64,000 bases of DNA from Pseudomonas duriflava (GCF_007830155.1 NZ_VLKY01000001.1:310001-374000), one strand, 5' to 3'. Shown: positions 1 to 10,667, numbered from the stretch's first letter. Numbers and translations are program-made. The notes: generated from the letters alone by a model not told the origin.

Positions 1-128
1 AGAAAAGCCATGTAAAGGGCTTCAGGGTGATGTAGGAAATGGGGTTTTTCTGCCTGTAAGGAGGAAGTCAAAGCTAACGAAAGGGCAGCGACACCCGATG
101 CGATGTGAACAAATGTAAGTGTATTCAA
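1..128 (-). CDS. Partial membrane protein, possibly DUF2306-like (5' end only)
   Basis: An open minus-strand frame starts at a TTG (126-128) and runs off the window edge after 42 codons. A purine-rich AAGGTGA lies just upstream of the start. The N-terminus is hydrophobic, with the element HIASGVAAL followed by a hydrophobic run and then HFLHHPEALYMAF. That pattern recalls the start of small DUF2306-type membrane proteins (HIAxGxxAL, then a basic/His turn and a second helix). The run could instead be read as a cleavable signal peptide ending near LQA. The family is an inference from about 40 residues. The gene lies downstream of dps but is separated from it by a terminator, so it probably has its own promoter. 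Confidence 0.45.
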   Translation of the reverse strand, partial: MNTLTFVHIASGVAALSLALTSSLQAEKPHFLHHPEALYMAF

Positions 129-200
129 AATGGTATCACCTTGGATAAAAAACAAGCTGATCGATGTTGTTGACCTTGATAGGGGCCTTTAATGTAGTCA

Positions 201-220
201 GCTTATGTGCATAAGCACAT
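201..220. promoter_or_regulatory. Nested inverted repeats upstream of the partial gene
   Basis: Two overlapping perfect palindromes share this stretch: GCTTATG/CATAAGC at 201-216 with a 2-nt spacer, and ATGTGC/GCACAT at 205-220 with a 4-nt spacer. They lie about 75-90 bp upstream of the TTG start of the minus-strand gene. The size suits a dimeric regulator site; the regulator is unknown. Confidence 0.3.
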
Positions 221-297
221 GGTGTTATTTAACCGTAAAGGGGATGCCTTCTCAATCAATGCATTGCAAAGATCAAGTGTTGATTGTTTGTTACGAA

Positions 298-323
298 AAA
301 AAGCCCGGCTGGCCGGGCTTTTT
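298..323. terminator. Bidirectional rho-independent terminator after dps
   Basis: The A-tract, GCCCGGC stem, GCCGGGC stem and T-tract form a compact symmetrical hairpin five bases after the dps stop. It can end transcription from either strand. Confidence 0.85.
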
Positions 324-327
324 ACTA

Positions 328-798
328 TCAATTAGCGAGCAGGCTGCGCAACATCCAAGCGGTCTTCTCATGGATCTGCATGCGCTGGGTTAGCAAGTCG
401 GCAGTAGGCTCGTCGCTCGCTTTGTCAGCGGCAGGGAAAATGCCTCGAGCAGTGCGGATCACTGCTTCCTGTCCTTGTATGAGAAGACGGATCATATCTT
501 GTGCGTCAGGAATGCCTTCCTCTTCTTTAATGCTGGAAAGCTTCGAATAGGCAGAGTATGTGCCAGGTGCCATAAAGCCCAGTGCTCGAATCCGCTCGGC
601 GATATCGTCTACCGCTACTGCCAGTTCGGTATATTGAGTTTCGAACATGGTATGTAGAGTGTTGAACATAGGCCCTGTTACGTTCCAGTGAAAATTGTGG
701 GTTTTCAGGTACAACGTGTAGGTATCTGCCAGCAGGCGGGACAAACCTTCGGCAATGGCGGCTCGATCCTGTTCGGTGATTCCAATATTGATTTCCAT
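328..798 (-). CDS. dps: DNA-binding ferritin-like protein Dps
   Basis: Dps dodecamers bind DNA and oxidise and store iron with peroxide, protecting starved or oxidatively stressed cells. The 156-residue product shows the conserved Dps core: [14 protein letters not shown], then the D-x3-E ferroxidase region ([12 protein letters not shown]), and a C-terminal helix with H-E-x-x-A. I chose the ATG at 798 because a GGGGAG ribosome-binding site lies just upstream and the N-terminus then fits the family; an upstream in-frame ATG at 846 would add 16 residues. A bidirectional terminator follows immediately, so the gene is probably monocistronic. The position next to aspS is the usual Pseudomonas arrangement. 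Confidence 0.93.
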   Translation of the reverse strand: MEINIGITEQDRAAIAEGLSRLLADTYTLYLKTHNFHWNVTGPMFNTLHTMFETQYTELAVAVDDIAERIRALGFMAPGTYSAYSKLSSIKEEEGIPDAQDMIRLLIQGQEAVIRTARGIFPAADKASDEPTADLLTQRMQIHEKTAWMLRSLLAN

Positions 799-1118
799 AC
801 CACTCTCCCCTTGGACAGTCACATTGAGAAATTCAAAGACTAACATAAGCGCTTTTATAGCAGGTCAGGCATTGGAGGCAGGAGCTGTCGGCAAGTTCGA
901 TGGAGCATGAACGGAGCTAATGAACTCCCACAGCCTGTCATGGTCCGGCTGCGCCATACTCTGCAAATGTTATAGAATCTTTCTTTTGCACAAGAAGCAT
1001 TTGGAAACGGCCTTGATGAGGTCTTTCACACCATGACGGAGTCCGCTGCCAGCACTCGTGAATCAGTGTGTATCCATATGCTTTTACATTCCGGACTGAA
1101 GAGAAGCGAAACACGACC
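799..1118. promoter_or_regulatory. Divergent dps/aspS intergenic region with dps promoter candidate
   Basis: No gene is seen in these 320 bases. On the minus strand an extended -10 element, TGCTATAAA (hexamer complementary to 854-859), lies about 56 bp upstream of the dps ATG; its -35 is poor, as expected for an activator-dependent or extended -10 promoter. On the plus strand only a weak TATAGA at 971-976 suggests an aspS promoter. Confidence 0.4.
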
Positions 1119-2894
1119 ATGATGCGCAGCCATTATTGCGGCCAATTGAACGAGAGCCTGGACGGCCAGGAAGTCACTCTGTGTGGATGGGTTCACCGTC
1201 GGCGTGACCATGGAGGAGTGATTTTCCTGGATATACGTGATCGTGAAGGCCTGGCTCAGGTAGTGTTCGACCCAGATCGTGCCGAAACTTTTGCTAAGGC
1301 AGATCGTGTTCGCAGTGAATATGTGGTTAAGGTGAGCGGTAAGGTCCGGCTGCGTCCTGCTGGAGCTGTGAACCCGAACATGGCCTCCGGTGCGATCGAA
1401 GTGCTGGGGTATGATCTTGAAGTGCTTAACCAGGCAGAAACACCGCCGTTCCCGTTAGATGAATACTCCGATGTCGGTGAAGAAACGCGACTGCGTTACC
1501 GCTTCATTGATCTGCGTCGTCCGGAAATGGCTGCCAAACTCAAGCTGCGTTCCAATATTACCTCGAGTATTCGTCGTTATCTTGACGAACAAGGCTTCAT
1601 GGATGTTGAAACGCCAATCCTGACGCGTGCCACGCCTGAAGGTGCGCGTGACTATCTGGTTCCTAGTCGTACTCATCCTGGTAGTTTCTTCGCACTACCG
1701 CAGTCGCCCCAGCTTTTTAAGCAGCTGCTCATGGTGGCGGGCTTCGACCGCTATTACCAGATTGCCAAATGCTTCCGCGACGAGGACCTGCGCGCCGATC
1801 GTCAGCCAGAGTTTACTCAGATCGACATCGAGACCAGCTTCCTTGATGAGCAGGATATCATGGGGATTACGGAGGGCATGATTCGCTCCCTCTTTAAAGA
1901 AGTGCTGGATCTAGAGTTTGGTGATTTTCCGCACATGACTTTCGAAGAAGCCATGCGCCGCTACGGCTCCGACAAGCCGGATCTGCGGAACCCACTAGAG
2001 CTGGTAGATGTAGCTGACTTGCTCAAGGATGTGGACTTCAAGGTGTTCGCCGGTCCGGCAAACGACCCCAAGTGCCGTGTGACCGCGCTGCGTGTGCCGG
2101 GTGGTGTCAGCATGCCGCGCAAGCAGATTGATGACTACACCAAGTATGTAGGTATCTTTGGTGCGAAAGGGCTGGCTTACATCAAGGTCAATAGTCGTGC
2201 TCAAGGTGTGGAAGGTCTGCAGTCGCCAATTGTTAAGAACATTGCTGAGCCAAGCCTCAATGCAATTTTGGATCGTGTTGGCGCGGTAGATGGTGACATC
2301 GTGTTCTTTGGTGCAGATAAAGCCAAGGTCGTTAGCGATGCGTTAGGCGCTCTGCGTATTAAGCTAGGTCATGACCTGAAGCTGTTAACGTGTGAATGGG
2401 CACCGCTGTGGGTTGTCGACTTCCCGATGTTCGAAGAAAACGATGACGGCAGTTTTTCAGCATTACACCACCCATTCACTTCACCCAAGTGCACACCGGA
2501 AGAGCTTGAAGCAAATCCTGGGGCGGCTTTGTCGCGTGCCTATGACATGGTACTCAATGGCACCGAACTAGGTGGCGGCTCGATTCGTATCCATCGTAAA
2601 GACATGCAGCAGGCTGTCTTCCGTGTGCTTGGGATCAGCGAGGACGAGCAGCAAGAAAAATTCGGCTTCCTGCTCGATGCCTTGAAATATGGCGCACCAC
2701 CCCATGGCGGCTTGGCGTTTGGTTTGGACCGTCTGGTCATGCTGATGACCGGTGCGCAGTCCATTCGTGAAGTCATTGCGTTCCCAAAAACGCAGAGCGC
2801 TGCGGATGTAATGACCCAGGCGCCAGGTGCTGTAGACGCCAAAGCTTTGCGCGAATTGCATATTCGCCTGCGCGAGCAGCCCAAGGCTGAATAA
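1119..2894 (+). CDS. aspS: Aspartyl-tRNA synthetase
   Basis: This class II synthetase charges tRNA-Asp with aspartate. The 591-residue product has the N-terminal OB-fold anticodon domain ([12 protein letters not shown]), the class II catalytic core with motif 2 ([19 protein letters not shown]), the bacterial GAD insertion, and motif 3 ([12 protein letters not shown]). The start chosen is the first ATG of the [10 protein letters not shown]-terminus, which is how Pseudomonas AspRS begins; the open frame extends 17 codons further upstream without family support. Pseudomonas enzymes of this type are generally non-discriminating and also form Asp-tRNA-Asn; that is family knowledge, not visible here. 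A hairpin follows the stop. Confidence 0.97.
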   Translation: MMRSHYCGQLNESLDGQEVTLCGWVHRRRDHGGVIFLDIRDREGLAQVVFDPDRAETFAKADRVRSEYVVKVSGKVRLRPAGAVNPNMASGAIEVLGYDLEVLNQAETPPFPLDEYSDVGEETRLRYRFIDLRRPEMAAKLKLRSNITSSIRRYLDEQGFMDVETPILTRATPEGARDYLVPSRTHPGSFFALPQSPQLFKQLLMVAGFDRYYQIAKCFRDEDLRADRQPEFTQIDIETSFLDEQDIMGITEGMIRSLFKEVLDLEFGDFPHMTFEEAMRRYGSDKPDLRNPLELVDVADLLKDVDFKVFAGPANDPKCRVTALRVPGGVSMPRKQIDDYTKYVGIFGAKGLAYIKVNSRAQGVEGLQSPIVKNIAEPSLNAILDRVGAVDGDIVFFGADKAKVVSDALGALRIKLGHDLKLLTCEWAPLWVVDFPMFEENDDGSFSALHHPFTSPKCTPEELEANPGAALSRAYDMVLNGTELGGGSIRIHRKDMQQAVFRVLGISEDEQQEKFGFLLDALKYGAPPHGGLAFGLDRLVMLMTGAQSIREVIAFPKTQSAADVMTQAPGAVDAKALRELHIRLREQPKAE

Positions 2895-2905
2895 TGAGAT
2901 CAACC

Positions 2906-2936
2906 GGGCAGCTCTATAGAGGGCTGCCCTTTAATT
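2906..2936 (+). terminator. Terminator-like hairpin after aspS
   Basis: The arms GGGCAGC (2906-2912) and GCTGCCC (2923-2929) are followed by TTTAATTT. It lies between aspS and yebC and probably attenuates read-through. Confidence 0.65.
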
Positions 2937-2958
2937 TAAAGAGTGTGTGGAGTTCGTT

Positions 2959-3705
2959 ATGGCGGGTCATTCCAAATGGGCCAACATCAAACACCGCAAA
3001 GAGCGGCAGGATGCCAAAAAAGGTAAAATTTTCACTAAGCTCATTCGTGAGCTGACTGTCGCGGCTCGTCAGGGTGGAGGTGTACCGGCTGATAATCCGC
3101 GTCTGCGTTTGGCTGTTGATAAGGCGCTAACTGCGAATATGACGCGTGACACTATTGATCGGGCTATTGCCCGTGGTGTTGGTGCCAACGAAGGCGATAG
3201 CGTTGAAGAGCTGACCTATGAAGGGTACGCGCCGAGCGGTGTAGCCTTGATCGTAGAGGCTATGACCGACAACCGAAACCGTACGGCTGCTGAAGTACGC
3301 CATGCTTTCAGCAAGTGCGGTGGTAACCTGGGAACCGACGGCTCCGTTGCCTATATGTTTGAGCGTAAGGGCCAGATCAGCTTTGCTCCTGGCGTGGATG
3401 AAGACGCTCTGATGGAGGCAGCACTGGAAGCAGGCGCAGATGACGTTGTCAGCCATGACGACGGCTCCGTTGATGTATTTACTTCGTTCACTGACTTTAT
3501 TGCTGTAAACGAAGCGCTAACGGCGGCTGGTTTCAAGGCGGAAGAAGCTGAAATTTCAATGATTCCTTCTACCACGACGCCACTGGATGTAGAGACGGCG
3601 CAGAAAGTTCTGAAGCTGATCGATATGTTGGAAGATCTGGACGATGTGCAAAACGTCTACTCCAATGCTGAGATTCCTGAAGACGTTATGGCTCAATTGA
3701 GCTGA
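2959..3705 (+). CDS. yebC: YebC/PmpR family DNA-binding regulator
   Basis: The 248-residue protein begins [14 protein letters not shown], the diagnostic start of the YebC/TACO1 family, and keeps the typical [19 protein letters not shown] segment. In Pseudomonas aeruginosa the orthologue PmpR represses pqsR; bacterial YebC proteins have also been linked to relief of ribosome stalling at proline stretches. I chose the ATG at 2959 over an in-frame ATG at 2947 because the family starts there and a GTGTGGAG ribosome-binding site precedes it. It lies upstream of ruvC with a 117-bp gap, so a separate ruv promoter is possible. Confidence 0.93.
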   Translation: MAGHSKWANIKHRKERQDAKKGKIFTKLIRELTVAARQGGGVPADNPRLRLAVDKALTANMTRDTIDRAIARGVGANEGDSVEELTYEGYAPSGVALIVEAMTDNRNRTAAEVRHAFSKCGGNLGTDGSVAYMFERKGQISFAPGVDEDALMEAALEAGADDVVSHDDGSVDVFTSFTDFIAVNEALTAAGFKAEEAEISMIPSTTTPLDVETAQKVLKLIDMLEDLDDVQNVYSNAEIPEDVMAQLS

Positions 3706-3822
3706 GTGTTCTCTCAGTTGTCTTGTTTACAAGAAATAAATAGTGGTTGGTGGCATGATACGCATTGCGAGACTGTGCTCAGCCACTTTTATGGCCGGCC
3801 TGGCCTGGTAAGGACGTTATAG

Positions 3823-4347
3823 ATGACCCTTGTGCTAGGCATTGATCCCGGCTCGCGGATTACAGGTTTCGGTGTGGTGCGGGATGTGGGCAAGGGGTGC
3901 GAGTATGTAGCTTCCGGCTGTATCCGTACCGGCAGCGGGCCTTTACCTGAACGGCTACAGATTGTGTATCGCGGTGTACGTGAGGTCATTGGCCTTTACG
4001 AGCCGGTCACAATGGGCATTGAGCAGGTCTTCATGGCCCGTAATGCGGATTCCGCTCTCAAATTGGGCCAGGCGCGCGGGGCAGCTATCGTGGCGGGCGC
4101 CGAGGCAGGCTTGGAAATCGCTGAGTACACTGCTACTCAGGTCAAGCAAGCGATTGTAGGCTCCGGTGGAGCTGACAAGGAGCAGGTGATGATGATGGTC
4201 ATGCATCTGCTCAAGCTGACCGAAAAGCCGCAGATCGATGCCTCCGATGCGCTGGCTATTGCCTTATGTCATGCGCATACGCGTCAAAGTCTTACTCCTC
4301 ATGGTCTTTTAGGTGCTCGCCGACGTAGTGGTCGCTTGCGTCTCTGA
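3823..4347 (+). CDS. ruvC: Holliday junction resolvase RuvC
   Basis: RuvC cuts four-way junctions symmetrically during recombination repair. The 174-residue product opens with [12 protein letters not shown], carrying the first catalytic Asp; the acidic residues in MGIEQVF and the C-terminal [15 protein letters not shown] complete the RNase H-like active site. The stop lies 11 bases before the GTG of ruvA, consistent with one ruvCAB transcript. There is no SOS box that I could identify with confidence upstream. Confidence 0.96.
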   Translation: MTLVLGIDPGSRITGFGVVRDVGKGCEYVASGCIRTGSGPLPERLQIVYRGVREVIGLYEPVTMGIEQVFMARNADSALKLGQARGAAIVAGAEAGLEIAEYTATQVKQAIVGSGGADKEQVMMMVMHLLKLTEKPQIDASDALAIALCHAHTRQSLTPHGLLGARRRSGRLRL

Positions 4348-4358
4348 TAGGTGTTTCG

Positions 4359-4961
4359 GTGATTGGACGTCTTCGCGGTACGTTGGTTGAAAAGCAGCCA
4401 CCTCATTTGATGGTGGATGTAAACGGTCTGGGGTACGAGTTGGAAGTTCCCATGACCACGCTTTACCGCTTACCTTCGGTAGGTGAGACGGTGACGCTGC
4501 ACACACATCTCGTGATCCGAGAGGACGCCCATTTACTCTATGGCTTTGCTGAAAAGCGCGAGCGAGAGCTTTTTCGTGAGCTGATCAGGCTTAATGGCGT
4601 TGGACCGAAGCTGGCTTTGGCTTTGATGTCCGGTCTGGAGGTTGATGAGTTGGTGCGCTGTGTGCAGGCTCAGGATACGTCAGTGCTGGTCAAGATTCCG
4701 GGGGTTGGCAAGAAAACTGCGGAACGATTATTGGTCGAGCTCAAAGATCGCTTCAAAGCTTGGGAAAGCCTGCCGGCTATTGCTTCGTTGGTAATTGAGC
4801 CGGCGAACAGCCAGGTCGTCAATGGCGAAGCCGATGCAGTCAGTGCTCTAGTGTCCCTGGGCTTTAAGCCCCAGGAGGCTAGTCGGTCAGTAGCGGCTGT
4901 GGCAGAAAAAGGCTTGAGCAGTGAAGAGCTCATCCGTCGTGCCTTGAAAGGCATGGTGTAA
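4359..4961 (+). CDS. ruvA: Holliday junction branch migration protein RuvA
   Basis: RuvA tetramers bind the junction and load the RuvB motor. The 200-residue product starts at GTG ([12 protein letters not shown]), has the OB-fold, the paired helix-hairpin-helix motifs ([18 protein letters not shown] and [15 protein letters not shown]), and the short C-terminal RuvB-binding domain ([16 protein letters not shown]). Its stop is two bases before the ruvB ATG, so translation is probably coupled. Confidence 0.96.
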   Translation: MIGRLRGTLVEKQPPHLMVDVNGLGYELEVPMTTLYRLPSVGETVTLHTHLVIREDAHLLYGFAEKRERELFRELIRLNGVGPKLALALMSGLEVDELVRCVQAQDTSVLVKIPGVGKKTAERLLVELKDRFKAWESLPAIASLVIEPANSQVVNGEADAVSALVSLGFKPQEASRSVAAVAEKGLSSEELIRRALKGMV

Positions 4962-4963
4962 TC

Positions 4964-6016
4964 ATGATTGAAACGGATCGAATTATTTCAGCTGCAGGAC
5001 GTGATCGCGAGGAGCAGCAGGACCGTGCCATTCGTCCGCTCAAGCTGGCGGAGTATATTGGCCAGCCTGTTGTGCGGGAGCAGATGACACTGTTCATCCA
5101 GGCTGCAAAGGGGCGAGGGGAGGCCTTGGATCATACTTTGATCTTTGGGCCGCCTGGCCTTGGTAAGACCACCCTGGCGAATATCATTGCCCAGGAAATG
5201 GGGGTGGCGATCAAGAGTACTTCAGGTCCGGTGCTTGAGCGTCCGGGTGATCTCGCGGCGCTATTGACCAATCTAGAAGCCGGTGACGTCCTTTTCGTAG
5301 ACGAGATTCATCGCTTGTCGCCTGTGGTGGAGGAAGTTCTCTATCCAGCCATGGAGGACTACCAGCTCGATATCATGATTGGTGAGGGGCCGGCAGCGCG
5401 TTCAATCAAATTGGATCTGCCGCCGTTTACGCTTGTAGGTGCTACTACCCGGGCGGGTATGCTGACCAACCCGTTGCGTGATCGCTTTGGGATTGTGCAG
5501 CGTCTGGAGTTTTATAGCATCGATGATCTGGCCAGTATCGTAATTCGCTCGGCTAAGATTCTGAACTTGAGGATTGAGCCCGAAGGTGCATTAGAAATTG
5601 CCCGGCGCGCACGAGGTACGCCCCGGATCGCTAATCGGCTTTTGCGTCGAGTACGTGATTTTGCTGAGGTGAAAGCTCAGGGTCACATTACGCGGGAGAT
5701 CGCTGATAAGGCATTGGATCTGCTGGATGTGGATGCTCGCGGATTTGACCATCTCGACCGTAGGCTGCTGCTGACCTTGATTGATAAATTCGATGGCGGC
5801 CCAGTAGGGGTCGATAGCTTGGCGGCAGCCATCAGTGAAGAGCGTCATACCATTGAGGACGTTTTAGAGCCTTACCTGATTCAGCAAGGTTACATTATGC
5901 GTACTCCTAGAGGACGCGTAGTAACACGCCATGCCTATCTCCATTTTGGGCTTAACGTTCCTAAGCGAATGGGGCCTGGAACCGTGCCGGATTTATTTGA
6001 AGAAGATAATAACTAA
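4964..6016 (+). CDS. ruvB: Holliday junction branch migration ATPase RuvB
   Basis: RuvB is the AAA+ ring motor that pulls DNA through the RuvA-bound junction. The 350-residue product carries Walker A ([11 protein letters not shown]), Walker B ([10 protein letters not shown]), sensor 1 (LVGATTRAG), sensor 2 ([13 protein letters not shown]) and the C-terminal winged-helix domain ending in the [10 protein letters not shown] region. Length is normal for the family. It is the last gene of the ruvCAB run; ybgC of the Tol cluster starts 51 bases downstream. Confidence 0.97.
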   Translation: MIETDRIISAAGRDREEQQDRAIRPLKLAEYIGQPVVREQMTLFIQAAKGRGEALDHTLIFGPPGLGKTTLANIIAQEMGVAIKSTSGPVLERPGDLAALLTNLEAGDVLFVDEIHRLSPVVEEVLYPAMEDYQLDIMIGEGPAARSIKLDLPPFTLVGATTRAGMLTNPLRDRFGIVQRLEFYSIDDLASIVIRSAKILNLRIEPEGALEIARRARGTPRIANRLLRRVRDFAEVKAQGHITREIADKALDLLDVDARGFDHLDRRLLLTLIDKFDGGPVGVDSLAAAISEERHTIEDVLEPYLIQQGYIMRTPRGRVVTRHAYLHFGLNVPKRMGPGTVPDLFEEDNN

Positions 6017-6067
6017 TCGCAGTTGCAACTATTTCCGATTGGCAAAGGCGAGAGTTGGTTCTAGAGT

Positions 6068-6514
6068 ATGCGCGCGCAATCTGATACATGGCCGTTTTCG
6101 CTACGGTGTCGAGTTTATTATGAGGACACCGATGCAGGAGGCGTCGTCTTTTACGTTAATTACCTCAAATTCATGGAGCGGGCGCGTACCGAGAGGTTGC
6201 GTACGTTGGGCTTCGTTCAGTCCCGTCTGGCGGAAGAAAACATCCTGTTTGTCGTTCATTCAAGTGAGGCACGCTACTATGCGCCCGCTCGATTGGACGA
6301 TGAGCTTGAGGTAACGGCCCAAGTGGTTGAGTTGAAGCGGGCAAGCTTGCGTTTTTGTCAGCAGGTCCGGCGACGGCAGGATGATGCCTTGTTATGCGAG
6401 GGCTATGTGACGGTTGCGTGTGTTCGTGCAGACAATTTCAGGCCAAGGGCTATCCCTGAGGCTATGCGTACGGCATTCGCCGGCGATTCGGACTTATTTC
6501 AAGCAGGAGATTAA
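6068..6514 (+). CDS. ybgC: Tol-Pal associated acyl-CoA thioesterase YbgC
   Basis: This is a hot-dog fold thioesterase at the head of the tol-pal operon. The 148-residue product has the catalytic motif [19 protein letters not shown], including the Asp used by the 4-hydroxybenzoyl-CoA thioesterase-like group. E. coli YbgC acts on short-chain acyl-CoAs and interacts with acyl carrier protein and phospholipid synthesis enzymes. The stop is followed two bases later by the GTG of tolQ, so the two are co-translated. Confidence 0.92.
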   Translation: MRAQSDTWPFSLRCRVYYEDTDAGGVVFYVNYLKFMERARTERLRTLGFVQSRLAEENILFVVHSSEARYYAPARLDDELEVTAQVVELKRASLRFCQQVRRRQDDALLCEGYVTVACVRADNFRPRAIPEAMRTAFAGDSDLFQAGD

Positions 6515-6516
6515 GC

Positions 6517-7209
6517 GTGGAACCAACAGTCGACCATACCTCCATGTGGAGCCTTGTCAGTAATGCCAGCCTCGTAGTTCAGCTGGTCATGCTGATTCTG
6601 GTGGCTGCCTCAGTAACCTCATGGATCATGATTATCCAGCGCGCTAATGCTATTCGTGCGGCGAAGCGCGCACTCGAGGGCTTTGAAGAGCGTTTTTGGT
6701 CGGGTATCGATCTTTCTAAGTTATATCGCCAGGCGGGTAGCAACCCTGATCCAGACTCTGGGGTCGAGCAGATTTTTCGTGCAGGTTTCAAGGAGTTCTC
6801 CCGCTTGCGTCAGCAACCCGGCGTGGATCCTGATGCTGTTATGGAAGGTGTGCAGCGTGCCATGCGTGTAGCTATTTCTCGTGAAGAGGAAAAGCTTGAG
6901 CAGAGCTTGCCGTTTTTGGCCACGGTAGGCTCTACCAGTCCTTACGTCGGCCTGTTTGGTACTGTATGGGGCATCATGAACTCTTTCCGCGGCCTGGCTA
7001 CTGCACAGCAGGCAACGCTGGCTACGGTTGCTCCGGGTATCGCCGAGGCATTGATCGCAACAGCCATCGGTTTGTTCGCAGCTATTCCGGCTGTTATCGC
7101 ATACAACCGGTTTGCGGCTCGCTCCGAAACACTGATTAGTCGTTACTACACCTTTGCCGATGAGTTCCAGGCCATTTTGCATCGTAAAGTCCATACCAGC
7201 GACGAGTGA
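6517..7209 (+). CDS. tolQ: Tol-Pal inner membrane protein TolQ
   Basis: TolQ forms the pentameric stator around the TolR dimer and uses proton flow to energise TolA. The 230-residue product has an N-terminal membrane helix (VVQLVMLILVAASVTSWIMI), a large cytoplasmic loop, and two further helices in the MotA/TolQ/ExbB domain (FLATVGSTSPYVGLFGTVWG; IAEALIATAIGLFAAIPAV). The start is GTG, preceded by AGGAG at a good distance. Its end overlaps the region just before the tolR ATG. Confidence 0.95.
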   Translation: MEPTVDHTSMWSLVSNASLVVQLVMLILVAASVTSWIMIIQRANAIRAAKRALEGFEERFWSGIDLSKLYRQAGSNPDPDSGVEQIFRAGFKEFSRLRQQPGVDPDAVMEGVQRAMRVAISREEEKLEQSLPFLATVGSTSPYVGLFGTVWGIMNSFRGLATAQQATLATVAPGIAEALIATAIGLFAAIPAVIAYNRFAARSETLISRYYTFADEFQAILHRKVHTSDE

Positions 7210-7220
7210 TAGGTACTGCC

Positions 7221-7667
7221 ATGGCTAGGGGAAGACACAAGCGTAAACCGGTTGCAGAAATGAACGTAGTGCCCTACATCGACGTGATGTTGGTACTGCT
7301 AGTCATTTTTATGGTGACTGCTCCCATGATTAACCAGGGGGTCAAGGTTGACCTGCCTAGTGCTGACAGCCAGCCGATGCCCCAGGACAATAACAAGCAG
7401 ATTCTGACTATCTCGATCAAGGCGGACGGCACTTACTATTGGAATACAGGGACAGAAGTTGAGACGGAAAGGCAGCGCGAAAGTGCGAGTGCCGTGACGA
7501 TTGATCAATTGACCGAACAGGTCACCAAAATCATGAGGGCTCGTCCTGATACGCAGGTATTTATTCGTGGCGATAAGGCAGTCAATTATGGGGTGGTCGC
7601 AGCCGCAATGGGCGGGTTGCAAACGGCCGGTGTGCCCAATGTCGGTTTGATTACCGAGGCTCCTTGA
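7221..7667 (+). CDS. tolR: Tol-Pal protein TolR
   Basis: TolR carries the proton-conducting Asp in its single membrane helix and a periplasmic domain that can bind peptidoglycan. The 148-residue product shows EMNVVPYIDVMLVLLVIFMV with that Asp. I chose the ATG at 7221, which gives the family N-terminus MARGRHKRKPVAEMN; an upstream frame from 7206 lacks support. The stop codon overlaps the tolA ATG (TGATG). Confidence 0.94.
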   Translation: MARGRHKRKPVAEMNVVPYIDVMLVLLVIFMVTAPMINQGVKVDLPSADSQPMPQDNNKQILTISIKADGTYYWNTGTEVETERQRESASAVTIDQLTEQVTKIMRARPDTQVFIRGDKAVNYGVVAAAMGGLQTAGVPNVGLITEAP

Positions 7668-8791
7668 TGCACGACCGTGAGCGTTCTCCTTCCGAGAGCT
7701 ATTTCTGGCCTGTAATTTGGGCTGTGGCCCTGCACGTCATTATATTCGCTGCGTTGTTCGTAAGTTGGGCCATGGCGCCTGACTTACCGCAATCAAAGCC
7801 GATTGTGCAGGCCACTTTGGTCCAGTTGAAGTCCAAGAGTCCGGCTCAAGTACAGACGGAACAGAAATTGGCTGGTGAGGCCAAGAAAACATCGGCTCGG
7901 CAATATGAAGCAGAGCAGATGGAGCAGAGGAAAGCTGAGCAGCAGGCGCAGGCTGCAGCAGCGGCGGCTGCCAGGGCGGCTGAACAAAAAGCTACGGAAC
8001 AAAAGAAAGCTGAGGATGCTCGAAAAGCCCAGCAATTAGAAGCCGCTCAAAAAGCAGCTGAGGCCAAGGCGGAAGCTGCCAGGGCGGAAGCTACTGCTAA
8101 GGCTGAAAAAGCGGCTCAAGAAAAAGCGGCTGCCGAACAGCAGCGTAAATCCGAGCTGGCCAAGCGTCAGGCGGAAGAGGCGGCTCAGAAAAAGGCTGCA
8201 GCCGAAGAAGCGAAGAAAAAAGCGGCTGAAGAGGCTAAAGCCAAGGCTGCTGCAGCTGCCGCAGAAGAGGCGAAGAAAAAAGCAGCGGCTGATGCTGCTA
8301 AAAAACAGGCGGCTGAAGAAGCTAAGAAAAAGGCCGCTGAGCAAGCTAAGGCTAAGGCGGCCGAAGAGGCGAAGAAAAAAGCTGCGCAAGAGGCTGCCCG
8401 TAAAGCAGCCGAAGAGAAAAAGGCTCAGGCCCTGGCTGAACTGCTATCCGACGATACGCAGCGACAACAAGCGATGGCCGATGAGGTAGGGGATGAGGTC
8501 GCAGGTGATTTCGATGACCTGATCAGGCAGCGTGCGGCAGAGGGATGGACACGTCCTCCGGGTACAAACAACGGCACTACCGTCATTCTGCAAATAGCTA
8601 TGTTGCCTGATGGAACGATAACCAGCGTCAGTGTGGCAAAGTCGAGTGGTAACAGGGCTTTTGATAACTCAGCTATGGCAGCTGTGAAAAACATAGGCCG
8701 TATTACCGAAATGCAAGGGTTGAGTCCTAAAGATTTCAGTCCTTACCGTTCATTCAAAATGACCTTTAGACCTGAGGATTTAGCGTTGTGA
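7667..8791 (+). CDS. tolA: Cell envelope integrity protein TolA
   Basis: TolA spans the periplasm and transmits the TolQR proton-motive signal to TolB and Pal at the outer membrane. The 374-residue product has an N-terminal membrane helix (residues about 14-33), a very long Ala/Lys/Glu helical stretch (about residues 60-255, low-complexity DNA with repeated [13 protein letters not shown]-type blocks), and a globular C-terminal domain with the energy-transducer fold ([16 protein letters not shown]). The ATG at 7667 overlaps the tolR stop. The repeat-rich middle is the part most likely to vary in length between strains. Confidence 0.94.
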   Translation: MHDRERSPSESYFWPVIWAVALHVIIFAALFVSWAMAPDLPQSKPIVQATLVQLKSKSPAQVQTEQKLAGEAKKTSARQYEAEQMEQRKAEQQAQAAAAAAARAAEQKATEQKKAEDARKAQQLEAAQKAAEAKAEAARAEATAKAEKAAQEKAAAEQQRKSELAKRQAEEAAQKKAAAEEAKKKAAEEAKAKAAAAAAEEAKKKAAADAAKKQAAEEAKKKAAEQAKAKAAEEAKKKAAQEAARKAAEEKKAQALAELLSDDTQRQQAMADEVGDEVAGDFDDLIRQRAAEGWTRPPGTNNGTTVILQIAMLPDGTITSVSVAKSSGNRAFDNSAMAAVKNIGRITEMQGLSPKDFSPYRSFKMTFRPEDLAL

Positions 8792-10089
8792 TCACTATTC
8801 TTCGAGGCTTCCTTATTATGCTCTGTTGTGCCGCAGGACTTGCTGTAGCACAAGAGAAGAATATTTTGGTAACGTCCGGATCTGATCGTGCCATTCCCAT
8901 TGCCGTGGTGCCTTTCGGCTGGCAAGGTGGACAGCCGCTTCCCGAAGACATGGCGAACATCATTGGCAACGATTTGCGTAATTCCGGCTCGTTTGCACCG
9001 TTCGAGCGGCAGAACATGCTTAGTCTGCCCACCCAGGCAAGCGAAGTAATTTACCGGGACTGGCAAGCGCTAGGGGTAAGCTATGTTCTGATTGGCAATA
9101 TTGTGCCCAATGGTGGCCGTTTGCAGATTCAGTACGCTCTGTTCAATGTGGCAACGCAACAGCAGCTCATGACGGGAAGTGTTGGTGGCAGCATGGATCA
9201 GCTGCGTGACATGGCGCATTACATTTCAGATCAATCATTCGAAAAGCTTACGGGTATTAAAGGCGCTTTCTCTACCAAATTGTTGTATGTGACGGCGGAG
9301 CGCTTTTCGGAAAATAATACACGTTATACGCTGCAGCGCTCTGACTACGATGGCGCTCGTGCGGTTACCTTGTTGCAGTCTCGCGAGCCTATTTTATCGC
9401 CGCGTTTTGCTCCTGACGGAAAACGCATCGCTTACGTTTCCTTTGAACAGCAACGCCCGCGTATTTTCATCCAATATGTAGATACGGGTCGTCGTGAGCA
9501 GATCACTAACTTCCCGGGCCTCAACGGTGCACCAGCTTTCTCGCCGGACGGCAATCGCTTGGCATTCGTATTGTCCAAAGATGGCAATCCTGAGGTGTAT
9601 GTAATGGATCTTGGTTCACGTCAGATCCGACGTGTAACTAACGATTCGGCCATTGATACCGAGCCTTTCTGGGGTAAGGATGGCCAGAGCCTTTACTTCA
9701 CGTCTGATCGGTCCGGCAAGCCTCAGATCTACCGCACTAGTGTTAACGGTGGTGGAGCGGAGCGTGTCAGTTTCGTAGGCAACTACAATGCTAACCCGAA
9801 GTTGTCGGCTGATGAAAAAACCTTGGTCATGGTGCATCGTCAAGAAGGTTTCACCAATTTCCAGATTGGAGCCCAGGACTTACAGCGCGGCAGTGTTCGG
9901 GTGCTTTCTAACACTAGTCTGAACGACTCTCCCACTGTTGCGCCCAATGGCACCATGGTAATCTACGCGTCCCGCCAGCAGGACCGAGGCGTATTGATGC
10001 TTGTGTCCATTAATGGACGTGTGCGCATTACGTTACCTACCACTCAAGGCGACGTTCGCGAGCCTTCTTGGTCCCCTTACCTGAACTGA
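8788..10089 (+). CDS. tolB: Tol-Pal periplasmic protein TolB
   Basis: TolB is a periplasmic beta-propeller that cycles between Pal and TolA. The 433-residue product has a signal peptide ending near GLAVAQ, an N-terminal domain ([10 protein letters not shown]), and five-bladed propeller repeats visible as [23 protein letters not shown] and [12 protein letters not shown]. It starts at a GTG that overlaps the tolA stop (GTGA). A 53-base gap with its own ribosome-binding site precedes pal. Confidence 0.95.
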   Translation: MITILRGFLIMLCCAAGLAVAQEKNILVTSGSDRAIPIAVVPFGWQGGQPLPEDMANIIGNDLRNSGSFAPFERQNMLSLPTQASEVIYRDWQALGVSYVLIGNIVPNGGRLQIQYALFNVATQQQLMTGSVGGSMDQLRDMAHYISDQSFEKLTGIKGAFSTKLLYVTAERFSENNTRYTLQRSDYDGARAVTLLQSREPILSPRFAPDGKRIAYVSFEQQRPRIFIQYVDTGRREQITNFPGLNGAPAFSPDGNRLAFVLSKDGNPEVYVMDLGSRQIRRVTNDSAIDTEPFWGKDGQSLYFTSDRSGKPQIYRTSVNGGGAERVSFVGNYNANPKLSADEKTLVMVHRQEGFTNFQIGAQDLQRGSVRVLSNTSLNDSPTVAPNGTMVIYASRQQDRGVLMLVSINGRVRITLPTTQGDVREPSWSPYLN

Positions 10090-10142
10090 CGGAAATATAA
10101 TCTGTTCTATAGAAAACACTTTGCGGTTCTTAGGAGTTAACG

Positions 10143-10661
10143 ATGGAAATGCTGAAATTCGGCAAGTTCGCAGCTCTGGCCTTGGCCATGGCCGTTGCAG
10201 TAGGTTGTTCGTCAAAGGGTGGTGATGCTTCGGGTGAGGGTGCTGGTGCTGGTGCTGGTGCTATTGATCCAAACGCTGGTTATGGTGCCAACTCCGGTGC
10301 TGTTGATGGCAGCATGGGTAGTGAAGAAGCCGCTCTGCGCGCAATTACTACCTTCTACTTCGAGTACGATAGCTCTGATCTGAAGCCAGAAGCCATGCGT
10401 GCACTGGATGTTCATGCTCGTGATCTGAAGAGCAGCGGTCAGCGTATTGTTCTGGAAGGCCATACCGACGAGCGTGGTACTCGCGAATACAACTTGGCTC
10501 TAGGTGAGCGTCGTGCCCAGGCCGTTCAGCGTTACCTCGTACTGCAGGGCGTTTCCCCAGCTCAGCTGGAAGTTGTCTCCTATGGTAAAGAGCGTCCTGC
10601 TGCTATCGGTCACGATGAGCAGTCCTGGGCTCAGAACCGTCGTGTAGAGCTGAAGAAGTAA
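10143..10661 (+). CDS. pal: Peptidoglycan-associated lipoprotein Pal (OprL)
   Basis: Pal anchors the outer membrane to peptidoglycan and is the terminal partner of the Tol system. The 172-residue product has a lipoprotein signal (AVAVGCSS, Cys about residue 22), a Gly/Ala-rich linker, and an OmpA-like domain with the diaminopimelate-binding motif ([20 protein letters not shown]). In Pseudomonas it is known as OprL. The stop is six bases before cpoB. Confidence 0.96.
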   Translation: MEMLKFGKFAALALAMAVAVGCSSKGGDASGEGAGAGAGAIDPNAGYGANSGAVDGSMGSEEAALRAITTFYFEYDSSDLKPEAMRALDVHARDLKSSGQRIVLEGHTDERGTREYNLALGERRAQAVQRYLVLQGVSPAQLEVVSYGKERPAAIGHDEQSWAQNRRVELKK

Positions 10662-10667
10662 GAGGTT

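Noticed and set aside
8036-8389. Leu/Phe/Ser-rich minus-strand frame resembling a membrane protein
   Set aside because: It is the antisense of the TolA Ala/Lys/Glu repeat; the hydrophobic look is an artefact.
7900-8430. Repetitive DNA in tolA considered as a repeat array
   Set aside because: The repeats are codon-level repeats of the Ala/Lys/Glu helix, not a CRISPR or satellite; no constant spacer pattern.
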